Assembly: GCF_007673775.1 (NCBI RefSeq)
Contig: NZ_VEAF01000002.1
Coordinates: forward strand, 186,001-250,000
Length of the DNA stretch: 64,000 nucleotides
Direction of reading: 5' to 3'
Source of the DNA: Curtobacterium sp. 9128
Lineage (GTDB): Bacteria > Actinomycetota > Actinomycetes > Actinomycetales > Microbacteriaceae
A model generated the notes under the pieces. That model was not told the origin of the DNA, did no database searches, and saw nothing but the letters and a program-made list of their open reading frames with translations. Positions 37,491 through 46,217 of the stretch are shown in pieces (the first letter of the stretch is position 1; the number at the start of each line of letters is the position of its first letter). The position numbers and the translations under genes were made by a program.

Positions 37491-37567
37491 GCGAGAGCAC
37501 GGCGAGAGCTGTGCGAGAACACGGCGAGAACACGGCGAGAACACGGCGAGAGCACGGCAAGGGCACG
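37491..37567. repeat. 11-bp tandem repeat, seven units
   Basis: Seven units based on GCGAGAACACG; units 3-5 are identical and the others differ by one to three bases. Confidence 0.88.
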
Positions 37568-37586
37568 CACCGGGCCCGCGCCGGAC

Positions 37587-37673
37587 GAGGTTCCACGACT
37601 CGCCGCTCCCCACACGTGGGGGTTCCACGACTCACCCGTGGAGCACGCCGAGATGCCGCAATTGCGGAACCTC
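37587..37673 (-). repeat. 87-bp dispersed intergenic element, copy B
   Basis: It starts GAGGTTCCACGACTCGCC and ends CCGAGATGCCGC followed by AATTGCGGAACCTC. Its reverse complement matches copy A (9194-9279) at both ends and in an internal TCGTGGAACC. Confidence 0.7.
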
Positions 37674-37723
37674 GAGCCCCGCCGAGCCCCGCCGAGCTCT
37701 GCTCCCCCCGCCCCCCGCACGCA

Positions 37724-37757
37724 GAAGGGGCCCGGCGCGCCAGCGCCGGACCCCTTC
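37724..37757 (-). terminator. Terminator of guaA
   Basis: A 15-bp stem with a single mismatch and a 4-nt loop, 12 bases past the guaA stop. Confidence 0.7.
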
Positions 37758-37769
37758 AGGACGGGAGGG

Positions 37770-39350
37770 TCACTCCCACTCGATCGTCCCCGGCGGCTTC
37801 GACGTGACGTCGAGCACGACGCGGTTGACGTCGCGAACCTCGTTCGTGATGCGGTTGGAGATCTTCGCGAGCACGTCGTACGGCAGACGCGTCCAGTCGG
37901 CCGTCATGGCGTCCTCGGACGAGACCGGACGGAGCACGATGGGGTGCCCGTAGGTTCGCCCGTCGCCCTGCACGCCGACGGAGCGGACGTCGGCGAGGAG
38001 CACGACCGGGCACTGCCAGATCTCGTCGTCCAGACCGGCTGCGGTCAGTTCCTCGCGCGCGATCGCGTCTGCGGCGCGGAGGATCTCGAGTCGGTCCTTG
38101 TCGACGGACCCCACGATGCGGATGCCGAGGCCGGGGCCCGGGAACGGCTGGCGTCCGACGATGACCTCGGGCAGCCCGAGCTCGCGGCCGACGGCGCGGA
38201 CCTCGTCCTTGAAGAGGGTGCGCAGCGGCTCGACGAGTTCGAAGGTCATGTCCTCCGGCAGTCCGCCGACGTTGTGGTGCGACTTGATGTTCGCGGTGCC
38301 GGATCCGCCGCCGGACTCGACGACGTCCGGGTAGAGGGTGCCCTGCACGAGGAACTTCACCTCGGCGTCGCCGTCCGCCGCGCGGGCCTCGAGCACGAGG
38401 GCCTCCGCCGCCTGCTCGAACGTCCGGATGAACTCGCGACCGATGATCTTGCGCTTCTGCTCCGGGTCGCTCACACCGGCGAGGGCGTCGAGGAACTGCT
38501 CCTCGGCGTCCACCGTGATCAGGCGGACACCGGTCGAGGCGACGTAGTCCTCCTCGACCTGCTTGCGCTCGTCGGCACGCAGGAGCCCGTGGTCGACGAA
38601 CACGCACGTGAGCTGGTCGCCGACGGCACGGTGCACCAGGGCAGCGGCGACGGCGGAGTCGACGCCGCCGGAGAGCCCGGCGATGACGCGGGAGGAGCCG
38701 ACCTGCTCGCGGATGCGGGCGACCTGCTCCTCGATGACGTTGTTCGAGTTCCAGTCACCCGGGAGGCCGGCAGCGCGGTGCAGGAAGTTCTCCAGCACGG
38801 CCTGGCCGAACGCGGAGTGCTTGACCTCGGGGTGCCACTGCACGCCGTAGAGCTTGCGCTCGTCCGACGCGAAGGCCGCGACGGGCGTCGAGGAGCTCGA
38901 TGCGAGGACCTCGAAGCCCTCCGGCGCAGCGGACACCGAGTCGCCGTGCGACATCCAGGTGGTCTGCGACGCCGGCTGACCGCCGAGCAGGACACTGTCC
39001 GTGCCGGTCACCGCGACGTCGGTGGCGCCGTACTCGCGCAGGCCGGTGTTCGCGACGGTGCCGCCGAGCGCGGATGCCATCGCCTGGAAGCCGTAGCAGA
39101 TGCCGAGCACGGGGACGCCGAGCTCGAGGATCGCGCCGTCGAGTGCGGGGGCACCGTCTTCGTACACGGACGACGGGCCTCCGGACAGCACGATCGCTGC
39201 CGGGTCCTTCGCACGGATCTCTGCGGCACTCATCGAGTGCGGGACGATCTCGCTGTAGACGTTGGCCTCACGCACGCGACGAGCGATGAGCTGCGCGTAC
39301 TGGGCTCCGAAGTCGACGACGAGGACGGGACGCTGGTCGGTCTCGCTCAC
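37770..39350 (-). CDS. guaA: GMP synthase (glutamine-hydrolysing)
   Basis: A 526-residue enzyme converting XMP to GMP. The class I glutamine amidotransferase domain shows [17 protein letters not shown], the nucleophile in GICYGFQAM (Cys85) and [11 protein letters not shown]; the synthetase domain has the PP-loop [14 protein letters not shown] near 230 and the C-terminal dimerisation region ending [17 protein letters not shown]. Start is GTG at 39350, overlapping the stop of the DUF3817 gene (GTGA), so the two are coupled. Confidence 0.97.
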   Translation of the reverse strand: MSETDQRPVLVVDFGAQYAQLIARRVREANVYSEIVPHSMSAAEIRAKDPAAIVLSGGPSSVYEDGAPALDGAILELGVPVLGICYGFQAMASALGGTVANTGLREYGATDVAVTGTDSVLLGGQPASQTTWMSHGDSVSAAPEGFEVLASSSSTPVAAFASDERKLYGVQWHPEVKHSAFGQAVLENFLHRAAGLPGDWNSNNVIEEQVARIREQVGSSRVIAGLSGGVDSAVAAALVHRAVGDQLTCVFVDHGLLRADERKQVEEDYVASTGVRLITVDAEEQFLDALAGVSDPEQKRKIIGREFIRTFEQAAEALVLEARAADGDAEVKFLVQGTLYPDVVESGGGSGTANIKSHHNVGGLPEDMTFELVEPLRTLFKDEVRAVGRELGLPEVIVGRQPFPGPGLGIRIVGSVDKDRLEILRAADAIAREELTAAGLDDEIWQCPVVLLADVRSVGVQGDGRTYGHPIVLRPVSSEDAMTADWTRLPYDVLAKISNRITNEVRDVNRVVLDVTSKPPGTIEWE

Positions 39351-39793
39351 CGAGCGGCCTCCTTCTCACGCGCCTGCTGCGCGTTCAGCTCGTGGTAGGT
39401 GTCCATGGCGATCTTCTGCATGCGGTGCTCGACCACGAACGACATGAACGGGATGATGCCGCCGAGCGCGATGAGCAGGAAGCGGATCGGCTTCCAGCGC
39501 ATGATGCTCCACAGGCGGAAGTCGGTGAAGAGGTACAGCACGTAGAGCCAGCCGTGGGCGATCAGGATGCCGATCGACAGGTTGAACGTGCCCGGCTCCT
39601 TGCCCGCCGTGCCCTCCGGCACGAAGAACGCCCCGCCACCGAGCTGCATCTCGAGGTGCAGCGGTGTGTACTTGATGGCCATCTCGAGCACGAGGGCGAG
39701 CAGCAGCACACCGGTGATGTAGGCCGACACGCGGTACCACTTCACCGCGCCCGGGATCTTCGGGACGTCGCGAGGTCGGACGGTCAGAGCCAT
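39347..39793 (-). CDS. DUF3817 family membrane protein
   Basis: A 148-residue protein with three or four hydrophobic helices: [44 protein letters not shown] and [21 protein letters not shown]. The HGWLY and VEHRM elements are typical of DUF3817 (YdzA-like), of unknown function. I chose the ATG at 39793, seven bases after a TAGGAT box; the ATG at 39802 would lie inside that box. It shares a transcript with guaA. Confidence 0.82.
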   Translation of the reverse strand: MALTVRPRDVPKIPGAVKWYRVSAYITGVLLLALVLEMAIKYTPLHLEMQLGGGAFFVPEGTAGKEPGTFNLSIGILIAHGWLYVLYLFTDFRLWSIMRWKPIRFLLIALGGIIPFMSFVVEHRMQKIAMDTYHELNAQQAREKEAAR

Positions 39794-39800
39794 ATCGGCC

Positions 39801-39806
39801 ATCCTA
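39801..39806 (-). promoter_or_regulatory. Leaderless -10 box of DUF3817-guaA
   Basis: TAGGAT, seven bases before the ATG at 39793. Confidence 0.45.
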
Positions 39807-40559
39807 CCGTCGAGCGAGGAGGACCTCTTCGTCCTCGTTCTCACGTTCCCAGGCGTCCTTCACGAAGCGCCACCACAGGAACACGGCGAACCCGGCGAAG
39901 ACGACCCACTCGACCGCGTAGAAGAGGTTCAGCCAGTCGAACTGGACCTCGCGCGTCGGTGCGCGATCGGCGACGGTGCCGAGATCGGCGGCCTTCGCGG
40001 TGGTGCCGTCCGCGACGACGTACCCGCCGTACATGCGGTCGTCGAAGGCTTTCCAGGTGTTCACGAAGCGCGCCGGCGCGACGGCCGAGTACTCGCCCTT
40101 CTGGAAGGCGTCCTGGTCCGGCGACTCCGCCGGGTAGTACCGGCCCTCGACCGTGACGGTCGCGCCGTCCGCCATCCGGTCACCGCCGGCAGCGGCGGTC
40201 GCCTTCTGGTCGGACCACCCGATGACGACCGGGAGGCTCGCACCGGTGGTCGTGTCGACCATGTGTCCGACGGTCTGCCAGCGTCCACCCCCGCTGCGTC
40301 CGGTGAGCAGGGTGGTGTCGCCCGGCACGAACCGCCCCGTGACGGTCACCTTCTGACCGGCGAGGCTGTCGCCCACCCCGCGCTCGGGCTTCGCGACGTC
40401 GGACAGCACGTGTCGGGTCTCGGTGGTGGCCGGCAGCGGCTTGCCGTTCTCGATGCTCCGCTCGAGCTGCCACTTGCCGAGGAAGGCGAACACCGCTGCG
40501 AGGACCAGCGCGAGCAGCAGCAGCGCGATCCACCTCGGTCGTCGGGCTACGGCCCACAT
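39804..40559 (-). CDS. SURF1-family cytochrome oxidase biogenesis protein
   Basis: A 251-residue protein with one hydrophobic helix at each end (about residues 11-30 and 215-235) enclosing an extracytoplasmic loop, the SURF1 topology. FAFLGKWQLERSIE, VTVTGRFVPGDTTLL, GWSD and the C-terminal FDWLNLFYAVEWVVFAGFAVFLWWR match the family. SURF1 helps insert heme a or assemble the aa3 oxidase. It lies five bases after the antiporter gene. Confidence 0.9.
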   Translation of the reverse strand: MWAVARRPRWIALLLLALVLAAVFAFLGKWQLERSIENGKPLPATTETRHVLSDVAKPERGVGDSLAGQKVTVTGRFVPGDTTLLTGRSGGGRWQTVGHMVDTTTGASLPVVIGWSDQKATAAAGGDRMADGATVTVEGRYYPAESPDQDAFQKGEYSAVAPARFVNTWKAFDDRMYGGYVVADGTTAKAADLGTVADRAPTREVQFDWLNLFYAVEWVVFAGFAVFLWWRFVKDAWERENEDEEVLLARR

Positions 40560-40564
40560 GCGTA

Positions 40565-41980
40565 TCAGTACTCCGGATCGCGCTGGCGTGCCGGGCGTTC
40601 GGGACGCTCGGCGGGGATCTCGACCGACGACGTCCCGGTGCTCACCGTCTCCGGTTCGCGCTCGGTGGTCGTCTCCGGTCGCCCATTCTCTCGCTCCTGG
40701 CTGCCAGCTGCCTCCACGAGGGCGATCTCCTCCGCGAACCGGGCGTCCCGCTCGGCCTTGCGGGCGGCTGCCGCCTCGGCAGCGGCCCGCTCGCGCCCGC
40801 GCAACCGCCTGACCCGACCGGGCCGCTCCACGAGGCGGCCGATCCGGTCCGAGTTCACCGCGAGCAGCGGCCCGAGGATCGCCATCACGAGGACGTACAG
40901 GCCCGCGAACGCGGTGATCCGGGCCTCCAGTCCGGCGGCAGCCGAGAGCGTCGCGAGGATCAGCGCGAACTCGCCACGGTTCACCAGGATCACGGCGGTG
41001 TTGATGCCCTGCTGGACGTTGAAGCCGTTCATGCGGGCGACGAGCTGCCCTGCGACGGCGTTCAGCACGACGGTCATGCCGATGGCACCGAGCACGGGCC
41101 AGAGGACCTCGCCGAAGGTCGAGATGTCGAGGCCCAGGCCGAAGTTCACGAAGAAGAAGGCGGCGAAGACGTCACGCATGGGGAGCGCGAGCTGCTCGAT
41201 CCGGTCGCGGTAGCGCGTGGCGCCGCAGAGCAGGCCGATGACGAACGCACCGATCGCGTCGGTGACACCGAGCAGGTCGCCGATGCCGCCGAACATCACG
41301 GCGAGCCCGAAGAACAGGATCGTGAACAGCTCGTCGTCGCGGGTGGCGAAGATCCTGGAGACCTGCTTGCCGCCCCAGCGCGCCAGGCTGAACATGACGA
41401 CGAGGAACCCGAACGCCAGCGCGAGCTTCCCGATCACGCCCCAGAGGTTCGTGTCGCCGGAGAGCACCACCGAGACGATCGCCAGGTAGATCGCGATGAA
41501 GACGTCCTCGATGACGGTGACGCCGAGGATCATCGGGGTCTCGTCGTTGGCGAGCCGCCGGAGCTCGATGAGGAGCTTCGTCACGATCGCACTCGACGAC
41601 GTCGCCGTCATCCCCGCGATGATCAGGGCTTCCCGGGTGCCCCAGCCGAGCGAGAACCCGAAGGCGAACCCCACGCCCATGTTGATCGCGACGTAGGTGC
41701 CACCGGAGACCAGGAGCTTGCCGGCGTTGCCGTAGAACTCCTCCTGGTCGAACTCCAACCCGAGGTTGAACAGCAGCAGGATCAGCCCGAAGGTGGCGAT
41801 GAGCTCGATGGTGTGGGACTCGACGCTCAGCCCGATCCACGGCGTGTGCGGGCTCGCGATGAGCCCGACGATCATGTAGATCGGGATGGCGGGCAGGCCG
41901 ATCAGCTTGCCGAGCCGTCCGAGGACGTAGGCGATGAGGAACAGGCCGCCGATGGTGAGCAGCTCACCACCCAGGTGCAT
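40565..41980 (-). CDS. CPA2-family potassium/proton antiporter (KhtU-like)
   Basis: A 471-residue protein with about 12 hydrophobic helices. IPIYMIVGLIASPHTPW, LLFNLGLEFDQEEF, GMTATSSSAIVTKLL and DAIGAFVIGLLCG are typical of Kef/KhtU antiporters. The ~80-residue cytoplasmic tail is charged and Ala/Glu/Arg rich, with no TrkA-N domain. It follows a TrkA-C domain gene by seven bases, the same pairing as KhtT-KhtU, so regulated K+ (or NH4+) efflux is the likely role. The perfect 17-bp dispersed motif lies inside this gene at 40919-40935. Confidence 0.9.
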   Translation of the reverse strand: MHLGGELLTIGGLFLIAYVLGRLGKLIGLPAIPIYMIVGLIASPHTPWIGLSVESHTIELIATFGLILLLFNLGLEFDQEEFYGNAGKLLVSGGTYVAINMGVGFAFGFSLGWGTREALIIAGMTATSSSAIVTKLLIELRRLANDETPMILGVTVIEDVFIAIYLAIVSVVLSGDTNLWGVIGKLALAFGFLVVMFSLARWGGKQVSRIFATRDDELFTILFFGLAVMFGGIGDLLGVTDAIGAFVIGLLCGATRYRDRIEQLALPMRDVFAAFFFVNFGLGLDISTFGEVLWPVLGAIGMTVVLNAVAGQLVARMNGFNVQQGINTAVILVNRGEFALILATLSAAAGLEARITAFAGLYVLVMAILGPLLAVNSDRIGRLVERPGRVRRLRGRERAAAEAAAARKAERDARFAEEIALVEAAGSQERENGRPETTTEREPETVSTGTSSVEIPAERPERPARQRDPEY

Positions 41981-41986
41981 CCCGGA

Positions 41987-42520
41987 CTACCTTCCGGGCG
42001 GGGCCTCGGCAGCAGCAGCCGCCGCGAGCTCTCCGCTGCGGTAGAACGAGAACGCCTTCGCGACCTTCTCGGGAGCACCGGCGACGACGATGGTGTCGCC
42101 GGGGAAGACGACGAAGTCCGGGGAGGGTGCCGGGTTGGCGCTGTCGCCGCGGACGACCGCCACGACAGTCAGGCCGATGAAGCCGGAGTCGTGCAGGTCG
42201 CCCAGGGGCTTGCCGGCGATCGCGTCGTCGTAGTCGACCGAGAACCAGTCGATCGACAGGCCGGGGATCTCGTCGAGCTTGTCGAGCCCCTCGGTGATGC
42301 GGGTGCCGCCGAGCAGCTCGGCGAGGGTGTGTGCTTCGTCCTCACTGAGGCGCAGCGACACCTTCTCCGACTTGTCGGCGCCGTCCGAGACGTCCGCGAA
42401 GGAGATGAGGTCGGAGTGGCCCGACCGGTGCGTGATGACACCACACTTGCCACCGTCGTCGGTGTAGAAGCTGTGCAGCACGCCGACTCCGGGGAGTTTG
42501 ACGCGGTGAACGTCGACCAT
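41987..42520 (-). CDS. TrkA-C domain regulatory subunit (KhtT-like)
   Basis: A 177-residue soluble protein. The N-terminal half (DVHRVKLPGVGVLHSFYTDDGGKCGVITH) matches the KhtT-type N-domain and the C-terminal half is a TrkA-C/RCK_C domain ending DFVVFPGDTIVVAGAPEKVAKAF. It should gate the adjacent antiporter. I use the ATG at 42520, which has AAGGGAG five bases upstream. Confidence 0.88.
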   Translation of the reverse strand: MVDVHRVKLPGVGVLHSFYTDDGGKCGVITHRSGHSDLISFADVSDGADKSEKVSLRLSEDEAHTLAELLGGTRITEGLDKLDEIPGLSIDWFSVDYDDAIAGKPLGDLHDSGFIGLTVVAVVRGDSANPAPSPDFVVFPGDTIVVAGAPEKVAKAFSFYRSGELAAAAAAEAPPGR

Positions 42521-42591
42521 GATGGCTCCCTTTTCGAGTACGCCCATGCTAACCATCGCAGCAGCCGGGCCATTCCCCCTGTGGATGAGTC

Positions 42592-44463
42592 CTACTCCGG
42601 TTCGGTCGTCTTCTCCCCCACGACCTGCTCGTCACTGGCGGACGCACCCTCGGCGCCGTCGCTGCGACCGCCGCCGACGACCACGTCGTCCTCGTCGAAG
42701 CCGAACGCGATGTCGGGAGCCTCGAGTCGGACGCGGTCGGCGGACTCGTCGTCGGGCTGGAGCTGCGACGCCCGCTCGGCGGCCACGCGCTTGCGGTAGT
42801 TGGCGACCTCGGCCTCGGTCTGCTCCTGGTCCCACCCGAGCACACCGGCCATCAGCCTCGCCGCAACCGGTGCTGCGGACTCGCCGCGGTCCCACGCCTC
42901 GATCGAGATGCGGGTCCGTCGGGCGAGCACGTCCTCGAGGTGCAGGGCGCCCTCGTGCGAGGCCGCGTAGACCACCTCGGCCCCGATGTAGTCGTCGGCT
43001 CCGGGCAGCGCCTCGGCGAGCGCCGGGTCCTCCTTGACGAGCTGGAGCACCTCGGTGCTGAGCGTGCCGTAGCGGTTCAGCAGGTGCTCGATGCGCACCT
43101 TGTGCAGGCCGAACGTGCGCGCGGTGCGCCCGCGCTTGTTCCAGGCCGCCGGGTAGCCTTCGGCGCCGAGGAGGGGGATGTCCTCGGTCGTGGACTCGGC
43201 GATCTTACCGTCCATCGCGGCCACGGCCTCGTCGATGGCGTCCTTGCCCATCACGCGGTAGGTGGTCCATTTGCCGCCGGCGACGACGACGAGCCCGGGA
43301 GCGGTGTGCGCGACGACGTGCTCACGGCTGAGCTTCGACGTCTGGTCGGACTCCCCCGCCAGCAGCGGACGGAGTCCGGCGTAGACACCCTCGACGTCCT
43401 CGCGGGTGAGCGGGACGCGGAGGACCTGGTTGACGTGCTCGAGGATGTAGTCGATGTCGGCCGCGGTCGCCGCCGGGTGCGCCTTGTCGAGGTACCAGTC
43501 GGTGTCCGTCGTGCCGACCAGCCAGTGCCGCCCCCACGGGATCACGAACAGCACGCTCTTCTCGGTGCGGAGGATCATGCCCATGTTCGACTGGAAGCGG
43601 TCGCGCGGGATCACGAGGTGCACGCCCTTCGACGCCCGCACCTTGAACTGCCCCCTGGTGCCGACCATCGCCTGCGTGTCGTCGGTCCAGACGCCGGTCG
43701 CGTTGACGACCTGCTTCGCGCGGATGTCGAAGCGCTCCCCGGTCTGGATGTCGTGCGCGTGCGCGCCGACGACCCGCTCGCCGACCTTGATGAAGCCCTC
43801 GATGCGGATCCGCGACGCGGCGTGTGCGCCGTAGGAGACGGCGGTGCGGACGAGCGACGAGACGTAGCGGGCGTCGTCGACCTGGGCGTCGTAGTAGGTC
43901 ATCCCGCCGACGAACGCGTCCTTCTTCAACGACGGCATGGACTTCAGCACCTGCGTGCGACTGAGGTGCCGGTGGTGCGGGACGCCGGGCGGACGACCAC
44001 CGGACCAGCTGAACGCGTCGTACATCGCCATGCCGATGCCGATGTAGAACCGCTCCCACACGCGGTGGTTGAGCGGGTACAGGAAGCGGACTGGCTTGAC
44101 CAGGTGCGGGGCGATCCGCTGGAGCAGCAGCCCGCGTTCGATGAGGGCCTCACGCACGAGCGCGAAGTTGAGCTGCTCGAGGTACCGGATGCCACCGTGC
44201 ACGAGCTTCGACGAGCGGCTCGAGGTCCCGGAACCCCAGTCCCGCGCCTCGACGATGCCGACGCTCAGGCCGCGGGTCACGGCGTCGAGCGCGCTGCCGC
44301 CGCCGACGATGCCGCCGCCGACCACGAGGACGTCGAGCTCCCGGGTCTTCATCGCCTCGATCGCGGCAGCGCGTTCGTCCGGTCCGAGCTTCGCCCGGGG
44401 GTCGAACCCCGCCGTGCCGAACGCACCCTCCGGTGCCTTCTTGCCCGAGACCGTCGTTGCCAT
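42592..44463 (-). CDS. glpD: Aerobic glycerol-3-phosphate dehydrogenase
   Basis: A 623-residue FAD enzyme feeding electrons from glycerol-3-phosphate to quinones. It shows LDVLVVGGGIVGGGSALDAVTRG (FAD loop near 45), SRSSKLVHGGIRYLEQ near 85, and LFVIPWGRHWLVGTTDTDW near 310, with the C-terminal DAO domain up to about residue 560. The tail is acidic and variable. Two adjacent ATGs exist; 44463 gives the better five-base spacing from GGAGG. Confidence 0.95.
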   Translation of the reverse strand: MATTVSGKKAPEGAFGTAGFDPRAKLGPDERAAAIEAMKTRELDVLVVGGGIVGGGSALDAVTRGLSVGIVEARDWGSGTSSRSSKLVHGGIRYLEQLNFALVREALIERGLLLQRIAPHLVKPVRFLYPLNHRVWERFYIGIGMAMYDAFSWSGGRPPGVPHHRHLSRTQVLKSMPSLKKDAFVGGMTYYDAQVDDARYVSSLVRTAVSYGAHAASRIRIEGFIKVGERVVGAHAHDIQTGERFDIRAKQVVNATGVWTDDTQAMVGTRGQFKVRASKGVHLVIPRDRFQSNMGMILRTEKSVLFVIPWGRHWLVGTTDTDWYLDKAHPAATAADIDYILEHVNQVLRVPLTREDVEGVYAGLRPLLAGESDQTSKLSREHVVAHTAPGLVVVAGGKWTTYRVMGKDAIDEAVAAMDGKIAESTTEDIPLLGAEGYPAAWNKRGRTARTFGLHKVRIEHLLNRYGTLSTEVLQLVKEDPALAEALPGADDYIGAEVVYAASHEGALHLEDVLARRTRISIEAWDRGESAAPVAARLMAGVLGWDQEQTEAEVANYRKRVAAERASQLQPDDESADRVRLEAPDIAFGFDEDDVVVGGGRSDGAEGASASDEQVVGEKTTEPE

Positions 44464-44526
44464 CATCGCCTCCGCTGCCGTTGCGAGCGGCGCCGGAGGG
44501 TCACCCGACCAGTGCGGGTGCCACCG

Positions 44527-45648
44527 TCACTGCTGGTGGTACGGCGCCACGACCACTTCTACTCGCTGGAACTCCTTGGCGTCGGAGTACCCGGTCGTCG
44601 CCATCGAGCGGCGGAGTGCGCCGACGATGTTCGCGCGGCCGTCCCACGTCGGGGTCGGGCCGTTCAGGATCGTCTCGAGCGGGCCGATCGTGCCGACCTC
44701 GACCCGGCGGCCGCGGGGCAGCTCCGGGTGGTGTGCCTCCGCACCCCAGTGGAACCCGCCACCAGGGGCCTCGCTCGCACGCGCCAGCACGGTCCCGAGC
44801 ATGACCGCGTCCGCGCCCATGGCGATCGCCTTGACGACGTCACCGGCGGTGTCGAGGCCGCCGTCGGCGATGACGTGCACGTACCGTCCGCCCGACTCGT
44901 CCATGTAGTCGCGACGGGCACCGGCGACGTCGGCGACCGCGGTGGCCATCGGCGCGTGGATGCCGAGCGCGGCACGGGTGGTGGACGCAGCTCCGCCGCC
45001 GAAGCCGACGAGCACGCCGGCCGCGCCCGTGCGCATGAGGTGCAGCGCCGCCGTGTAGGTCGAGGCGCCCCCGACGATCACGGGGACGTCGAGCTCGTAG
45101 ATGAACTTCTTGAGGTTGAGCGGCTCGGTGTTCTGCGACACGTGCTCCGCCGACACGGTGGTGCCGCGGATGACGAACAGGTCGACACCGGCGTCGACGA
45201 CCGTCTGCGAGAACTCCTGGGTGCGCTGCGGGCTGAGCGAGCCGGCTACGGGCACCCCGGCTGCGCGGATCTCCGCCAGGCGTGCCGTGATCAGCTCGGC
45301 CTTGACGGGCTCCGCGTAGATCTCCTGCATGCGCTTGGTGACGTTGCCGTCGGTGAGCGCCCGGATCTCGGCGTAGTAGGGCTCCGGGTCCTCGTACCGG
45401 GTCCAGAGTCCCTCGAGGTCGAGGACGCCGAGGACGCCGGCCTTGCCCATCTGGATCACGGTCGACGGGGACGCGACGGAGTCCATCGGTGCGGCGAGGA
45501 TCGGCGCTTCGAAGGTGAACGCGTCGATCGACCACTGGACGTTGACGTCCTGCGGGTCACGCGTGCGGCGCGAGGGGACCACCGCGATGTCGTCGAACGC
45601 GTACGCGCGGCGTCCGCGCTTGCCAGCACCGATCTCGACTTCACTCAC
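44527..45648 (-). CDS. GuaB3-type IMP dehydrogenase family protein
   Basis: A 373-residue IMPDH-fold protein without CBS domains, the size of actinobacterial GuaB3 proteins. FDDIAVVPSRRTRDPQDV opens the barrel. The loop where IMP dehydrogenase has its catalytic Cys (GSICTTR in the guaB product of this window) reads GAASTTR, so the nucleophile is Ser. Activity as an IMP dehydrogenase is therefore doubtful, and the role is unknown. The GTG at 45648 follows a TAGGCT box by six bases. Confidence 0.88.
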   Translation of the reverse strand: MSEVEIGAGKRGRRAYAFDDIAVVPSRRTRDPQDVNVQWSIDAFTFEAPILAAPMDSVASPSTVIQMGKAGVLGVLDLEGLWTRYEDPEPYYAEIRALTDGNVTKRMQEIYAEPVKAELITARLAEIRAAGVPVAGSLSPQRTQEFSQTVVDAGVDLFVIRGTTVSAEHVSQNTEPLNLKKFIYELDVPVIVGGASTYTAALHLMRTGAAGVLVGFGGGAASTTRAALGIHAPMATAVADVAGARRDYMDESGGRYVHVIADGGLDTAGDVVKAIAMGADAVMLGTVLARASEAPGGGFHWGAEAHHPELPRGRRVEVGTIGPLETILNGPTPTWDGRANIVGALRRSMATTGYSDAKEFQRVEVVVAPYHQQ

Positions 45649-45654
45649 CCGGCA

Positions 45655-45660
45655 AGCCTA
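45655..45660 (-). promoter_or_regulatory. Leaderless -10 box of the guaB3-type gene
   Basis: TAGGCT, six bases before the GTG at 45648. Confidence 0.55.
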
Positions 45661-45668
45661 GCGGTGGG

Positions 45669-45845
45669 CTACCGCGTGCGTCGTCGGCGGAGTAGACGGA
45701 GCGTCAGGCCGAGCGCGAGCGCCAGCACGACGAGCACCACGAGCAGCGCGGCGGCGACCTTCACCAGGAGCGCGGCACCCACGAAGAGCACGACGAAGAC
45801 GACCCAGACGAGCACGTCCATGGCGACCGCAGCGAACCTGTCCAC
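45669..45845 (-). CDS. Small membrane protein (58 codons)
   Basis: A 58-residue frame from GTG at 45845, or 50 residues from the ATG at 45821. The translation is almost wholly hydrophobic (MDVLVWVVFVVLFVGAALLV and a second helix LLVVLVVLALALGLTL) and ends in LRLLRRRRTR, so two membrane segments with a basic cytoplasmic tail are likely. It lies 20 bp upstream of the guaB3-type gene. I do not recognise the family, and no strong ribosome binding site is visible. Confidence 0.45.
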   Translation of the reverse strand: MDRFAAVAMDVLVWVVFVVLFVGAALLVKVAAALLVVLVVLALALGLTLRLLRRRRTR

Positions 45846-45877
45846 GTCTCGAACGCTACCCGCACGGCGGGGCCGAG

Positions 45878-45894
45878 CCGAGCCTCCCGTCCGG
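45878..45894. repeat. Dispersed 17-bp motif, perfect intergenic copy
   Basis: CCGAGCCTCCCGTCCGG. Other perfect copies are at 6692-6708, 40919-40935, 46958-46974 (minus) and 63207-63223 (minus). Near copies are at 8615, 12178, 18627, 18657 and 61140. Confidence 0.7.
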
Positions 45895-46002
45895 GTGCGA
45901 CGCGACCGAGCGTGAGCGAGGGGCCGTGCGGCGCATCAGCGACTTCGCACGACCCCTCTCGGTGCCGGTACCGCCCCCACAGCGGTACCGACGGCCGACA
46001 CC

Positions 46003-46217
46003 GCTCAGCGAGCGGCGTCGGCGTCCTTGCGCGGAGACCGCACAGTGACCATCGAACCCCACTCCGTTCAACGAGCGGCGTCGACGTCCTTGCGCGGAGA
46101 CCGCACAGTGACCATCGAACCCCACTCCGTTCAACGAGCGGCGTCGACGTCCTTGCGCGGAGACCGCACAGTGACCATCAAACCCCACTCCGTTCAACGA
46201 GCGGCGTCGACGTCCTT
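46003..46217. repeat. 63-bp tandem repeat spanning the livF 3' end
   Basis: Units start at 46003, 46066 and 46129, with a fourth partial unit at 46192 that is the last nine codons of livF. Units 2 and 3 differ by one base; unit 1 differs at three positions. Each full unit repeats the stop-codon region, so livF is followed by three further copies of its own ending. Confidence 0.95.

Larger units (their letters stand above)
37318..37723. other. Gene-free repeat region between the Bax-inhibitor family gene and guaA
   Basis: The two flanking genes converge and each has its own terminator. Between them I see no gene, only an 11-bp tandem repeat (37491-37567) and copy B of the 86-bp element (37587-37673) followed by GCCGAGCCCC repeats. 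Confidence 0.65.

Noticed and set aside
37491-37673. A CRISPR-like look of regular repeats
   Set aside because: The 11-bp units are directly adjacent with no spacers, and no cas genes are present.
39802-39844. An upstream start for the DUF3817 protein (MRTRTKRS or MADMAL)
   Set aside because: These codons overlap the TAGGAT box and the end of the SURF1 gene; the ATG at 39793 fits the leaderless spacing.
45856-46197. A 113-codon minus-strand frame with a 21-residue repeat
   Set aside because: It starts at TTG, has no ribosome binding site, and is only a translation of the non-coding 63-bp tandem repeat after livF.
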